Shown here: in pieces, positions 17,057 to 25,441 of the stretch
Layout of the letters: each line of letters starts with the position of its first letter
How positions within the stretch are numbered: the first letter of the stretch is position 1
Assembly: GCA_024236175.1 (NCBI GenBank)
Contig: JACKKY010000001.1
Location: 372,001-436,000, forward strand
DNA from: Novosphingobium sp.
Lineage (GTDB): Bacteria; Pseudomonadota; Alphaproteobacteria; Sphingomonadales; Sphingomonadaceae
DNA length: 64,000 bases
Direction of reading: 5' to 3'
Notes under the pieces: model-generated
Database searches by the model: none
What the model saw: only the letters and a program-made list of their open reading frames with translations
Told to the model about the DNA's origin: nothing
Position numbers and translations under genes: made by a program

Positions 17057-18031
17057 ATGACGCTGGGCAGCGACGTACTCGATCACTTCAACATGGATTT
17101 CGACGATGATCCGTATTGGAGCGAAAGCTCGTGGTTCTCATGGGCCATTCCGGAACGCGGCATCAACGGCTTTTTCTACAATCACTTTCGTCCGAACATG
17201 AACTGCCTGTTGGCCGGGCCGGCCATGTGGGACGCCAGCGGCAAGCATACCTGGCAGTTCCTGTTCTTCGACTGGCAGCTCATGCGCCAGCTTCCGGAGG
17301 GGAAGTACGGAGTCGATTACGACAAGTATGATTTCATCACGCCTTATTCCTTCGAAATCCGCACTCTCGAACCACTCAGGAGCTACAAGCTCGGCTACGA
17401 TCGCGAAGGCTTCAAGCTGGACCTGACGTTCGTCGGCAATTGCGAACCGCACGGCATCGCCGCGCGTGGCGACCACGGCATGTCGGGCGCCTACAAGCTC
17501 CATTTCGAACAACCGGGCCGGATCACCGGCAAGGTCGAACTCGACGGAAAAACCATGGAAGTGGACTGTTTCTCGATCCGCGACGGATCCCACGGGCGGC
17601 GCTTCCTCGAGAAGGTGACGCCCGGGGGCTACACCTGGGCGACCGCCGACGAAGGCCACAGCTGGCATTTCATCGCTCTAGACGAAAACGATTGTCACGA
17701 CTCGGTAGTCATGGGCGGCTTCCTGCAACGCGACGGCAAGATGGCTTCGCTCAAGTCTGGAATCCGGCGGGTGCTCGAAAGGGACGGTCCCCGCCCCACC
17801 AGGATCGAGGTGCTCGCAACCGACGAACTGGGCCGCGAACTCCACGCCGTGGGCGAGGCCCGCGTCGTCGGCGAGTTCCAGTTGTTCCCCGACCGGGCGC
17901 AATGGTGGCAGCAATTCGCTTGGGACTTCGACGGCTTTACCGGAGCGATCGGCGAGGACCAGGAATTCTACGGCCTGCATGACTTCCGCCGCTGGCATCG
18001 GGCCGGTCCCGACGCCTGGGCAAAACGCTGA
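17057..18031 (+). CDS. DUF7064-like (CrtC/lipocalin-like fold) protein of unknown function
   Basis: This 324-residue soluble protein looks like the DUF7064/DUF7065 group, whose members share a two-barrel fold with hydroxyneurosporene synthase. Visible features are DDPYWSESSWFSWAIPERG near the start, EPHGIAARGDHG and SIRDGSHGRR in the middle, and many aromatic residues. The ATG at 17057 was chosen because GGAGAG lies seven bases upstream and the family-like sequence starts there; the frame is open back to 16943. No signal peptide is seen. A kinase-like gene follows 13 bases later, and a LacI repressor is divergent, so the pair may be induced by a small molecule. The reaction is unknown. Confidence 0.75.
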   Translation: MTLGSDVLDHFNMDFDDDPYWSESSWFSWAIPERGINGFFYNHFRPNMNCLLAGPAMWDASGKHTWQFLFFDWQLMRQLPEGKYGVDYDKYDFITPYSFEIRTLEPLRSYKLGYDREGFKLDLTFVGNCEPHGIAARGDHGMSGAYKLHFEQPGRITGKVELDGKTMEVDCFSIRDGSHGRRFLEKVTPGGYTWATADEGHSWHFIALDENDCHDSVVMGGFLQRDGKMASLKSGIRRVLERDGPRPTRIEVLATDELGRELHAVGEARVVGEFQLFPDRAQWWQQFAWDFDGFTGAIGEDQEFYGLHDFRRWHRAGPDAWAKR

Positions 18032-18044
18032 ACGAGCGCAGGCG

Positions 18045-18713
18045 ATGGGACAGGTCATCATCGTCACCGGCACCACCGGCAGCGGCAAGACAACCACCTG
18101 CCGCGAAATCGTCGCCCAGGCCGAAGATGTCTGGCTCCACTTCGGCGTCGACCTGTTCCTCGGCCAGTGCATCGCGCGCAAATTCGTCGACGGAGGAACG
18201 CGCAGCGGCACGAGCATGCACATGGCCCCCGACGACCCGGATGATCCCGACGGCCCCGCGCATATGAGCTTTGGGACGCATGGAAAGGGCCTGATCGCGG
18301 CCTATCACGAGATGATCGCAGCGGCGGTGCAAAGCGGCCAGACCGTGGTGCTAGACCACGTCATGACGGTCGACCCGCCGATCCTGCAGGATGCCGTCTC
18401 AAGGCTAGGCCATCTGCCCGTGCTGCTGGTCGCCCTGAAGCCGCCCCAGGGCATTCTGGCCGAACGCATCGCCGGACGGATCGCGGAAGTGGAGAAGGTC
18501 CTCGGCCGGGAGCAGGCCGAACGAAACAATGCCGGCACGCGCAAGGCGTCTGAATTCGTCCACCGCGAGATCTTCCGCCACGATTGCTTCGACATGGTGC
18601 TCGACACGGGGGAACTGTCGCCCGGGGACGCGGCCAGAGCGATTATCGACCGGGTCGAAAACGGTCCGCCGGGCACGGCCTTCGCGAAGCTGGCCGAACT
18701 CTACCCGAACTAG
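18045..18713 (+). CDS. P-loop kinase of the chloramphenicol phosphotransferase-like family
   Basis: This 222-residue ATP-binding protein has a Walker A loop GTTGSGKTTT at about 8-17 and a strand/Asp pattern VVLDHVM near 103. Its fold order resembles CPT-like small-molecule kinases. These enzymes phosphorylate hydroxyl groups of natural products or sugars, and the substrate here cannot be read from sequence. It starts 13 bases after the DUF7064-like gene and is probably cotranscribed. Its stop codon overlaps the recG stop on the opposite strand. There is no sign that it is a resistance gene. Confidence 0.78.
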   Translation: MGQVIIVTGTTGSGKTTTCREIVAQAEDVWLHFGVDLFLGQCIARKFVDGGTRSGTSMHMAPDDPDDPDGPAHMSFGTHGKGLIAAYHEMIAAAVQSGQTVVLDHVMTVDPPILQDAVSRLGHLPVLLVALKPPQGILAERIAGRIAEVEKVLGREQAERNNAGTRKASEFVHREIFRHDCFDMVLDTGELSPGDAARAIIDRVENGPPGTAFAKLAELYPN

Positions 18714-20767
18714 CCGCCGCGCAGCAACTGCACGCCCCAGTCGCGCTCGAACAGGTAAAGCAGCATCCGCGCTGCCTCGCCGCGTTCCCCGGTAAGCCCG
18801 CCGTCACGCTCAATCAGCAGCCGCGCGTCGTCGTGGGCAAGCGGCAGCAAGGTCTGGATCTGCTCCAGCGAGGCGATGCGGAACGGGGTGTCTCCGGACT
18901 GGCGCGTGCCGAGCAGTTCCCCTCCCCCGCGCAGCCGCAGGTCCTCTTCGGCGAGCCGGAAGCCGTCCTGCGTCTCGCGCATCAGCGCCAGCCGGTCGCG
19001 CGCGGTTTCTGACAGCGCATCACCGCGCAGCAGCAGACAGACCGACTTGTCCGAACCGCGCCCTACCCGCCCCCTGAGCTGGTGCAGCTGGGCGAGGCCG
19101 AAGCGCTCGGCCTGTTCGATGATCATCAGCGTGGCATTCGGCACGTCGACTCCCACTTCGATCACGGTGGTCGCGACCAGCAGCTTTGCCTGGCCGGACG
19201 CAAAGCGCTCCATCGCCACGTCCTTGAGCTCCGGCTTGAGCTGGCCGTGGACCATCACCACCGTATCGCCGAAGCGGGCCTTCAGCTCCGCGAAGCGCGC
19301 CTCGGCGGCGGCGAGGTCATCGCTTTCGCTCTCACGCACCATCGGGCAGACCCAATAGGCCTGCCCTCCCCCATCGAGATGACGGGCCACCGCAGCCACG
19401 ATATCGCCGATCCGTTCGCCCGAGACCACGCGCGTGTCGATCGCCTGCCGTCCGGGGGGCATCTCGTCGAGCCGCGACACATCCATTTCGCCATATTGCG
19501 CCAAGGTCAGGGTGCGCGGGATCGGCGTTGCCGTCATCGCGAGGCAATGCGGCGTGCGCTTGCCTTTCTGCGCCAGCATCAGCCGCTGGCCAACCCCGAA
19601 GCGATGCTGCTCGTCGATCACCACCATGGCGAGGTTCCGGTAGGAAACCGATTCCTGGAAGATCGCATGGGTGCCGACGACGATATCGATGCTGCCGTCG
19701 AGCAGGCCCATGAGGATCGATTCCCTCGCCTTCCCCTTGTCGCGCCCGGTGAGCAGGGCGATCTCGACGCCCGTGCCTGAAGCCATCCGCACAAGCGTCT
19801 CGTGATGCTGGCGCGCGAGGATTTCGGTCGGTGCAAGCAAGGCAGCCTGGGCGCCCGCCTCGACCGCGACAAGCATGGCCTCCAGCGCAACCACGGTCTT
19901 GCCCGAGCCGACATCGCCCTGAAGAAGCCGCAACATCGGCGCGCTCTGCGCCAGATCGCCCTCGACCTCCCCGATCGCGCGGCGCTGCGCCCCGGTGAGC
20001 GCAAACGGCAGGCGCAGCTTGGCCCTGAGCCGGCCGTCGCCCACAAGCGGCGTTCCCGTGCGCGCACGGTTGGCATTGCGCACAAGCATCAGCGCCAGGC
20101 TGTTCGCCAGCAACTCGTCATAGGCCAGCCGGTCCCGAGCCTGCTCGTGTGTCCCCCTGTGGGCCAGTACCAGAGCATCGCGCCATGCCGGCCAATTCAT
20201 CCGGTCGAGCAATCCGGGCTCGATCCACTCTGGAAGGTCGGGCAAGTGCTCCAGCGCCTGCTGGATCAGCCCCGCGAGGCGTCCCTGCGTCAACCCTTCG
20301 GACAGCGGATAAACCGGCTCGCACAGCTGGGTGAGCAGCGCGGCGCCGTCTTCGGCGACATGGTCCGGGTGCACGATCTGCAATGTCTGGCCGTACTGGT
20401 CGAGCCGCCCGGCGACCCAACGCTTCTCGCCCACGGGCAGCAGCTTCTTCGCGGTATAGGAGGCACGGCCGAAATAGGTCAGCGTGCAGATGTTACCAAG
20501 CACATCCTCGGCCAGCACGCGGTAGGGGCCGCGCCCCGACGACGAGCGATGCTCGCGCACGGTAAGCGCGACAACGATATTCTCGCCGACGCTCGCCTCG
20601 TCGAGATTCTCCACCGGGCGCCGTTCCACGAACCGGTCGGGAAGGTGGTAGGTAAAGTCCTTCACCCGCGTCAGCCCGAGCTTTTCCATCGGACGCGCCA
20701 GCTGCGGGCCGACCCCTTTCAGGCTCTCGGCTTCGGCAAATAACGGATTCAGGCTTTCAGGGCGCAT
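18710..20767 (-). CDS. recG: ATP-dependent DNA helicase RecG
   Basis: RecG remodels stalled replication forks and Holliday junctions. The 685-residue protein has the N-terminal wedge/OB domain, Walker A (GDVGSGKTVVALEAM, about 285), Walker B with DEQH, and motifs FAVGVGQ-like near IDEQHRFGVGQRL. It ends with the RVGRGSDKSVCLL and DLRLRGGGELLGTRQSG signatures. The ATG at 20767 (MRPESLNPLF) matches the usual start; a GTG lies two codons further up. It runs toward the kinase gene, and the two stop codons overlap. Confidence 0.97.
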   Translation of the reverse strand: MRPESLNPLFAEAESLKGVGPQLARPMEKLGLTRVKDFTYHLPDRFVERRPVENLDEASVGENIVVALTVREHRSSSGRGPYRVLAEDVLGNICTLTYFGRASYTAKKLLPVGEKRWVAGRLDQYGQTLQIVHPDHVAEDGAALLTQLCEPVYPLSEGLTQGRLAGLIQQALEHLPDLPEWIEPGLLDRMNWPAWRDALVLAHRGTHEQARDRLAYDELLANSLALMLVRNANRARTGTPLVGDGRLRAKLRLPFALTGAQRRAIGEVEGDLAQSAPMLRLLQGDVGSGKTVVALEAMLVAVEAGAQAALLAPTEILARQHHETLVRMASGTGVEIALLTGRDKGKARESILMGLLDGSIDIVVGTHAIFQESVSYRNLAMVVIDEQHRFGVGQRLMLAQKGKRTPHCLAMTATPIPRTLTLAQYGEMDVSRLDEMPPGRQAIDTRVVSGERIGDIVAAVARHLDGGGQAYWVCPMVRESESDDLAAAEARFAELKARFGDTVVMVHGQLKPELKDVAMERFASGQAKLLVATTVIEVGVDVPNATLMIIEQAERFGLAQLHQLRGRVGRGSDKSVCLLLRGDALSETARDRLALMRETQDGFRLAEEDLRLRGGGELLGTRQSGDTPFRIASLEQIQTLLPLAHDDARLLIERDGGLTGERGEAARMLLYLFERDWGVQLLRGG

Positions 20768-20889
20768 CGGCACGTCTTAGCCGCCTCGAAAGGGATTTGC
20801 CGAAAAATTGATGCAGCGCATGGACAATCCGGACTGTCGTTCCCATCCTTTCATCAAGGATCGAACAGGGGTCCAGCAAGGAGAACAGC

Positions 20890-21297
20890 ATGCTTTTGCC
20901 TCACGGCACCGTCGTCGCGCTTGTCGACGGCAAGAAATTCGAGCTTTTCCGCAACACGGGCAACGAAGCTCACCCGGAACTGACCGCGATGGATTCGCCC
21001 AAGCTGGACGAGCACAACAAGGGTGCCGGCGCGCATCACTACAGCAGCTCGGGCAACCCGACGGGCCATCTGCTCGACGAGGACGCCCACGCCGCGGCCG
21101 TCGCCGAATGGCTCAACCAGCAGGTGATCGGCCACAAGATCGAGAATCTCGTCGTCATCGCCGCGCCGCGCACGCTGGGCGAGTTGCGCAAGCATTATCA
21201 CAAGCAGCTCGAGGGGATTCTGCTGCGTGAGCTGTCGAAGGACCTCGCCGGCAAGCAGGGGCCCGAAATCATCGCGGCCCTGCGCGAGAAGGGATAG
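20890..21297 (+). CDS. Host-attachment family protein
   Basis: The 135 residues match the family annotated as protein required for attachment to host cells. It starts LLPHGTVVALVDGKKFELFR and contains VIAAPRTLGELRKHYHKQL and a final helix with KDLAG. The fold resembles the archaeal release-factor/eRF1 middle domain. The actual role in free-living sphingomonads is not established. AAGGAGA lies about nine bases upstream of the ATG. It is monocistronic, followed by a pair of REP-like palindromes. Confidence 0.88.
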   Translation: MLLPHGTVVALVDGKKFELFRNTGNEAHPELTAMDSPKLDEHNKGAGAHHYSSSGNPTGHLLDEDAHAAAVAEWLNQQVIGHKIENLVVIAAPRTLGELRKHYHKQLEGILLRELSKDLAGKQGPEIIAALREKG

Positions 21298-21332
21298 GCG
21301 GGAGAACGGATAGGCCGGGCCGGCCCATCCCT

Positions 21333-21356
21333 GTCGCCCCTGCGCAGGCAGGGGCC
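21333..21356 (+). repeat. REP-like palindromic element, copy 1 of an inverted pair
   Basis: GTCGCCCCTGCGCAGG-CAGGGGCC is itself hairpin-forming (CCCCTGC/GCAGGGG). Its exact 24-base reverse complement occurs at 21445-21468. The pair lies between the host-attachment gene and sdhE. Such doublets are typical of REP elements mobilised by RAYT transposases; no such transposase is present here. Confidence 0.75.
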
Positions 21357-21444
21357 TATCCAAGGCCGGTTCGACGTAGTTCGGGTGCCTCTCGCAGCGA
21401 TTTCGCGATTTGGCACCTTGCCAGGAAGCCAGCCCCGTTATCTG

Positions 21445-21468
21445 GGCCCCTGCCTGCGCAGGGGCGAC
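21445..21468 (-). repeat. REP-like palindromic element, copy 2 of an inverted pair
   Basis: This is the exact reverse complement of 21333-21356, 88 bases further on. The two could pair into one long hairpin in RNA, which would place a transcription barrier between the host-attachment gene and sdhE. Confidence 0.75.
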
Positions 21469-21509
21469 GAATCTTGTGCGGACAGCGAACTTGACCTACG
21501 CGGCTCGCC

Positions 21510-21776
21510 ATGGACCTTCCTTCGCGCCTGAAGCGCCTGCAATTCCGGGCCTGGCATCGCGGTACACGCGAGGCGGACTACATGATGGGCGGCTTCTTCG
21601 ACCGCTACCATGCCGGTTGGGGCGAAGATGAGATCGACTGGTTCGAGAACCTGCTCGAAGAAGACGATGTCGACATCATGGCCTGGGCGCTCGGCACGCT
21701 GCCGGTGCCGGAGCAGTTCCGTGGCTCGCTCATGACAGCCATGCAGAAGCTGGATTACGTCGAAATACCAAGGTGA
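21510..21776 (+). CDS. sdhE: Succinate dehydrogenase FAD assembly factor SdhE
   Basis: SdhE helps attach FAD covalently to SdhA. The 88-residue helical protein has the expected compact fold and the conserved segment HRGTREADYMMGGFFDRY, with the RGxxE motif at about residues 18-22. The acidic run LLEEDDVDIMAWALG follows. The location directly upstream of mfd and near recG is the common alphaproteobacterial arrangement. Confidence 0.93.
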   Translation: MDLPSRLKRLQFRAWHRGTREADYMMGGFFDRYHAGWGEDEIDWFENLLEEDDVDIMAWALGTLPVPEQFRGSLMTAMQKLDYVEIPR

Positions 21777-21778
21777 AC

Positions 21779-21804
21779 TCCCTCCCTTCCCTGCAAGGGA
21801 GGGA
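21779..21804. terminator. Hairpin after sdhE
   Basis: TCCCTCCCTT-CCCTGC-AAGGGAGGGA forms a perfect ten-base stem with a six-base loop, three bases after the sdhE stop codon. There is no U-tract, so it may end or protect the sdhE message without being a classic terminator. Confidence 0.45.
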
Positions 21805-21894
21805 TGCGAGACTTGCCGGCGCGCAGCGGCAGACAGTCGCAGCGGGGTGGTGCATCGGCACTCGCGCCGCTATCGGGCCTTCTCCACTCTCAAA

Positions 21895-21918
21895 CCCCCT
21901 CCTCCCAAGAGGTGGGGG
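21895..21918. terminator. Hairpin upstream of mfd
   Basis: CCCCC-T-CCTC with loop CCAA and GAGG-T-GGGGG makes a ten-base stem with one mismatch, followed by CTTTC. It lies about 30 bases before the mfd start and could be a terminator for the upstream message or a leader hairpin. Confidence 0.35.
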
Positions 21919-21948
21919 CTTTCGCGCGTGCCGGAAACAAGAAGAACC

Positions 21949-24900
21949 ATGCCCGACCTCACCCGAATCCTTTCTGCCACTACGCCGCTCACGCTCGCCG
22001 CGATAGCCCGCGGCGCACAGCCGCTCGTGCTGGCAGACCTGGCCCGCGCCGCGAAGACCCGCGCGGTGTTCATCGCACCTGACGATGCGGCCATGCGCGC
22101 GATCAGTGAAGCGGCCGCATTCTTCGCGCCCGAGCTGGACGTCGTCGAGTTCCCGGCTTGGGATTGCCTGCCCTACGACCGCGCCAGTCCTGCCCACTCG
22201 GTTAGCGCGCGGCGGCTTTCGGCCCTCTATCGGATCCAGTCCAAGCCTGCCGGCCCGCAACTGCTCGTCACCACCATCAATGCCCTGCTCCAGCGCGTTC
22301 AGACACCGTTCCGCATCCGCGAATCGGTCCGGCACTTCAGGCCGGGCATGGAAATCGGCCGCGACAGCCTGATCTCGCTCCTGCAACGGCAGGGCTATTC
22401 GCGGGCCGACACCGTTGCCGATGCCGGCGAATATGCGGTGCGCGGATCGATCTTCGACATCTTCCCTTCCGGGCTCGATCAGGGACTGCGGCTCGATTTC
22501 TTCGGCGACGAGCTGGAAGTGCTGCGCCTGTTCGATCCCAACACCCAACGCTCCACCGGCACGCTGGACGAGCATCTGCTGCTGCCTGCAAGCGAAGCGC
22601 TGCTCGACGAAGAAACGGTCAAGCGCTTCCGCGGCCGGTACCGCGAACTGTTCGGCGCGAACGCCACGTCCGATCCGCTCTACCAGGCCGTGAGCGACGG
22701 CCGACGGCTTGCCGGCATGGAGCACTGGCTGCCGCTGTTCGAGGATCGCGTCGTCAGCCTGTTCGACCATCTATCGGCGGAGGACGTGATGGTGGTCGAC
22801 ACCGCCGCGCTCAGCGCGGCCGACGAGCGCCTGTCAGACATCGCCGATTATTTCAACGCGCGCCGCGACACGACCGGCACGTCGCCCGGGAGCTATCGGC
22901 CGCTCTCACCCGATACGCTTTACCTGCCCCGGGAGGAACTGGACGAACATCTCGCCGGTTGGCCGATCCACCGCGCCGACATGTTCAGCCAGCCGGAAAG
23001 TGCGACCGTCATCGATTTCGGCTTCGCCAATGCGCGCGACTTCGCGCCCGAGCGCGCGCGCGGCGACAACGCCTACGAAGCGGCGGCAAAGCACCTCCAT
23101 TCGATAGCCGGGTCGAAGCGCAAGGCGCTGATCGCGGCCTATTCGACCGGCAGCCGCGCTCGCCTGACCTCTATACTCGGGGAAGCGGCGGCTCCCGCCC
23201 CGGTTCTCGCGGACAGCTGGCAGGAAGCGCTCGGCCTCGCCGCCCGGGGAAAGCCGGTGGCCCTCGTGCTGCCTCTCGAGACCGGCTTCGCCAATGCCGA
23301 GCTCGAAATCGTCACCGAGCAGGATATCCTCGGCGACCGGCTGGTGCGCCGCAAGAAGCGCCGGAAGGACGCCGACGCATTCCTCGCAGAACTCTCCGCG
23401 CTGACGCCCGGCGACCTCGTGGTGCATATGGATCACGGCATCGGGCGGTACGAAGGCCTGCAGTCCATACCCGTCGGCAAGAGCCCGCACGATTGCGTGA
23501 TGCTGGAGTATGCCGGGGGCGACAAGCTCTACATCCCGGTCGAGAACCTCGAAGTCCTCTCGCGCTACGGCAGCGGCGAGGAAGGCGTCGCGCTCGACCG
23601 GCTGGGCGGCGAAGCCTGGCAGAAGCGCCGCGCGCGGCTGAAGGAACGCATCCGCGAGATCGCGCACGAACTTCTGAAAACCGCTGCCGAACGGGCCTTG
23701 CGCAAGGCCCCTGTGCTGGCTCCCGAGGAATCGGCCTACAACCAGTTCGTCGACCGCTTTCCTTGGGAAGAGACCGACGACCAGGACCGTGCGATCGAGG
23801 ACGTGCTGACCGATCTCGGCGACGGCAAGCCGATGGACCGGCTGGTGTGCGGTGACGTCGGCTTCGGCAAGACCGAAGTTGCCCTGCGCGCCGCCTTCGT
23901 CGCGGCGATGAACGGCCAGCAGGTCGCCGTCGTCGCTCCGACCACGCTGCTCGCCCGGCAGCACTACGCCGGTTTCTCCGAGCGCTTTGCGGGCTTTCCG
24001 CTCCATGTCGGGCGGCTTTCACGGCTGGTGCCGGAAAAGGAAGCCAAGGCCACGCGTGCGGGCCTTGCCGACGGCACCATGGACGTCGTCATCGGCACCC
24101 ACGCCATCCTGTCCAAGACCGTGAAGTTCAAGCGCCTTGGCCTCGTCATCGTCGACGAAGAGCAGCGCTTCGGCGTCAATCACAAGGAGCGGCTCAAGCA
24201 GCTGCGCACTGACGTGCATGTGCTCACGCTGACCGCCACGCCGATCCCGCGCACGCTGCAGATGGCCATGTCCGGCCTGCGCGAGCTTTCGACCATCCAG
24301 ACCCCGCCGGTCGACCGGCTCGCGGTGCGCACCTATGTGATGGAATGGGACGACATGGTGATGCGCGAGGCGCTGCTGCGCGAACATCATCGCGGCGGCC
24401 AGAGCTTCATCGTCGTGCCGCGCATCGCCGACATGCCCGAAATCGAGGACTGGCTGCACAACACCGTGCCCGAAGTGAAATTCGTGACGGCCCACGGCAG
24501 GATGAGCGCCGGCGAAGTGGAAGAGCGGATGAGCGCCTTCTACGAAGGCAAGTACGAGGTGCTGCTCTCGACCACCATCGTCGAAAGCGGGCTCGACATC
24601 CCCTCGGCCAACACGATCATCATCCACCGCGCCGACCGGTTCGGCCTTGCCCAGCTCTACCAGCTGAGGGGCCGGGTCGGCCGTTCGAAGCTGCGCGCCT
24701 ACGCCTATCTCACCACACCCGCCGACACCGCCCTTTCGGAAGTGGCCGAGAAACGGCTGAAAGTCCTCGGCGATCTCGACAGCCTCGGCGCCGGGTTCCA
24801 GCTCGCCAGCCACGATCTCGACATTCGCGGCGCCGGCAACCTGCTGGGCGACGAGCAGTCAGGGCATATCCGCGAAGTCGGCTTCGAACTCTACCAGTCG

Positions 24901-25425
24901 ATGCTGGAAGACGCGATCATGGCGGCGAAGGCAGGCGACGCCGGGCTGGTGAACGATCGCTCGGCCCTTTCGCCGCAGATCACCGTCGATGCGCCGATCA
25001 TGATCCCCGAGGACTATGTGCCCGACCTTGCCGTGCGCATGGCGCTTTACCGACGCCTCAACGATACCGACGACCAGGCCGAGATCGAATCGCTGTCCGC
25101 CGAGATGATCGACCGCTTCGGCCCGCTGCCGGATGCCACGGCGAACCTCATCAAGCTCATCGAGATCAAGCGGCAGGCGATCGAGGCCAACATCGCCAAG
25201 ATCGACGTCGGACCGCGCGGCGCGCTGGTAAGCTTCCACAACGACGATTTTCCCGATCCCGGCGGGCTGATCGCATATGCCGCCAAGCGCGAGGGGACGA
25301 TCAAGCTGAGGCCCGACAGCAAGCTTGTCGTCACCCGCGTGTGGGGCGATCCCCGGTCGCGACTGAACGGCCTGTTTCAGCTGACGAAAGGGCTGAGTTC
25401 AATCGCGCGGAAGGCAGCCGCATGA
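21949..25425 (+). CDS. mfd: Transcription-repair coupling factor Mfd
   Basis: Mfd removes RNA polymerase stalled at lesions and recruits UvrA. The 1158-residue protein has the UvrB-like N-terminal modules (FPAWDCLPYDRASPAHSV, YGVRGSIFDIFP-like), the RNA polymerase interaction domain (LSALTPGDLVVHMDHGIGRY near 475-495), and the RecG-type motor with Walker A GDVGFGKTEVALRAAF and box DEEQRFG. The TRCF C-terminal domain is also present. The ATG at 21949 has AAGAAGAA just upstream and starts the conserved MPDLTRIL; the frame upstream to 21847 is in the hairpin-rich gap. Confidence 0.97.
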   Translation: MPDLTRILSATTPLTLAAIARGAQPLVLADLARAAKTRAVFIAPDDAAMRAISEAAAFFAPELDVVEFPAWDCLPYDRASPAHSVSARRLSALYRIQSKPAGPQLLVTTINALLQRVQTPFRIRESVRHFRPGMEIGRDSLISLLQRQGYSRADTVADAGEYAVRGSIFDIFPSGLDQGLRLDFFGDELEVLRLFDPNTQRSTGTLDEHLLLPASEALLDEETVKRFRGRYRELFGANATSDPLYQAVSDGRRLAGMEHWLPLFEDRVVSLFDHLSAEDVMVVDTAALSAADERLSDIADYFNARRDTTGTSPGSYRPLSPDTLYLPREELDEHLAGWPIHRADMFSQPESATVIDFGFANARDFAPERARGDNAYEAAAKHLHSIAGSKRKALIAAYSTGSRARLTSILGEAAAPAPVLADSWQEALGLAARGKPVALVLPLETGFANAELEIVTEQDILGDRLVRRKKRRKDADAFLAELSALTPGDLVVHMDHGIGRYEGLQSIPVGKSPHDCVMLEYAGGDKLYIPVENLEVLSRYGSGEEGVALDRLGGEAWQKRRARLKERIREIAHELLKTAAERALRKAPVLAPEESAYNQFVDRFPWEETDDQDRAIEDVLTDLGDGKPMDRLVCGDVGFGKTEVALRAAFVAAMNGQQVAVVAPTTLLARQHYAGFSERFAGFPLHVGRLSRLVPEKEAKATRAGLADGTMDVVIGTHAILSKTVKFKRLGLVIVDEEQRFGVNHKERLKQLRTDVHVLTLTATPIPRTLQMAMSGLRELSTIQTPPVDRLAVRTYVMEWDDMVMREALLREHHRGGQSFIVVPRIADMPEIEDWLHNTVPEVKFVTAHGRMSAGEVEERMSAFYEGKYEVLLSTTIVESGLDIPSANTIIIHRADRFGLAQLYQLRGRVGRSKLRAYAYLTTPADTALSEVAEKRLKVLGDLDSLGAGFQLASHDLDIRGAGNLLGDEQSGHIREVGFELYQSMLEDAIMAAKAGDAGLVNDRSALSPQITVDAPIMIPEDYVPDLAVRMALYRRLNDTDDQAEIESLSAEMIDRFGPLPDATANLIKLIEIKRQAIEANIAKIDVGPRGALVSFHNDDFPDPGGLIAYAAKREGTIKLRPDSKLVVTRVWGDPRSRLNGLFQLTKGLSSIARKAAA

Positions 25426-25441
25426 AACCGGCCCGGGATAT

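Noticed and set aside
18045..18713. Chloramphenicol resistance gene
   Set aside because: The P-loop and general fold fit a broad kinase family. Nothing in sequence or context points to antibiotic modification.
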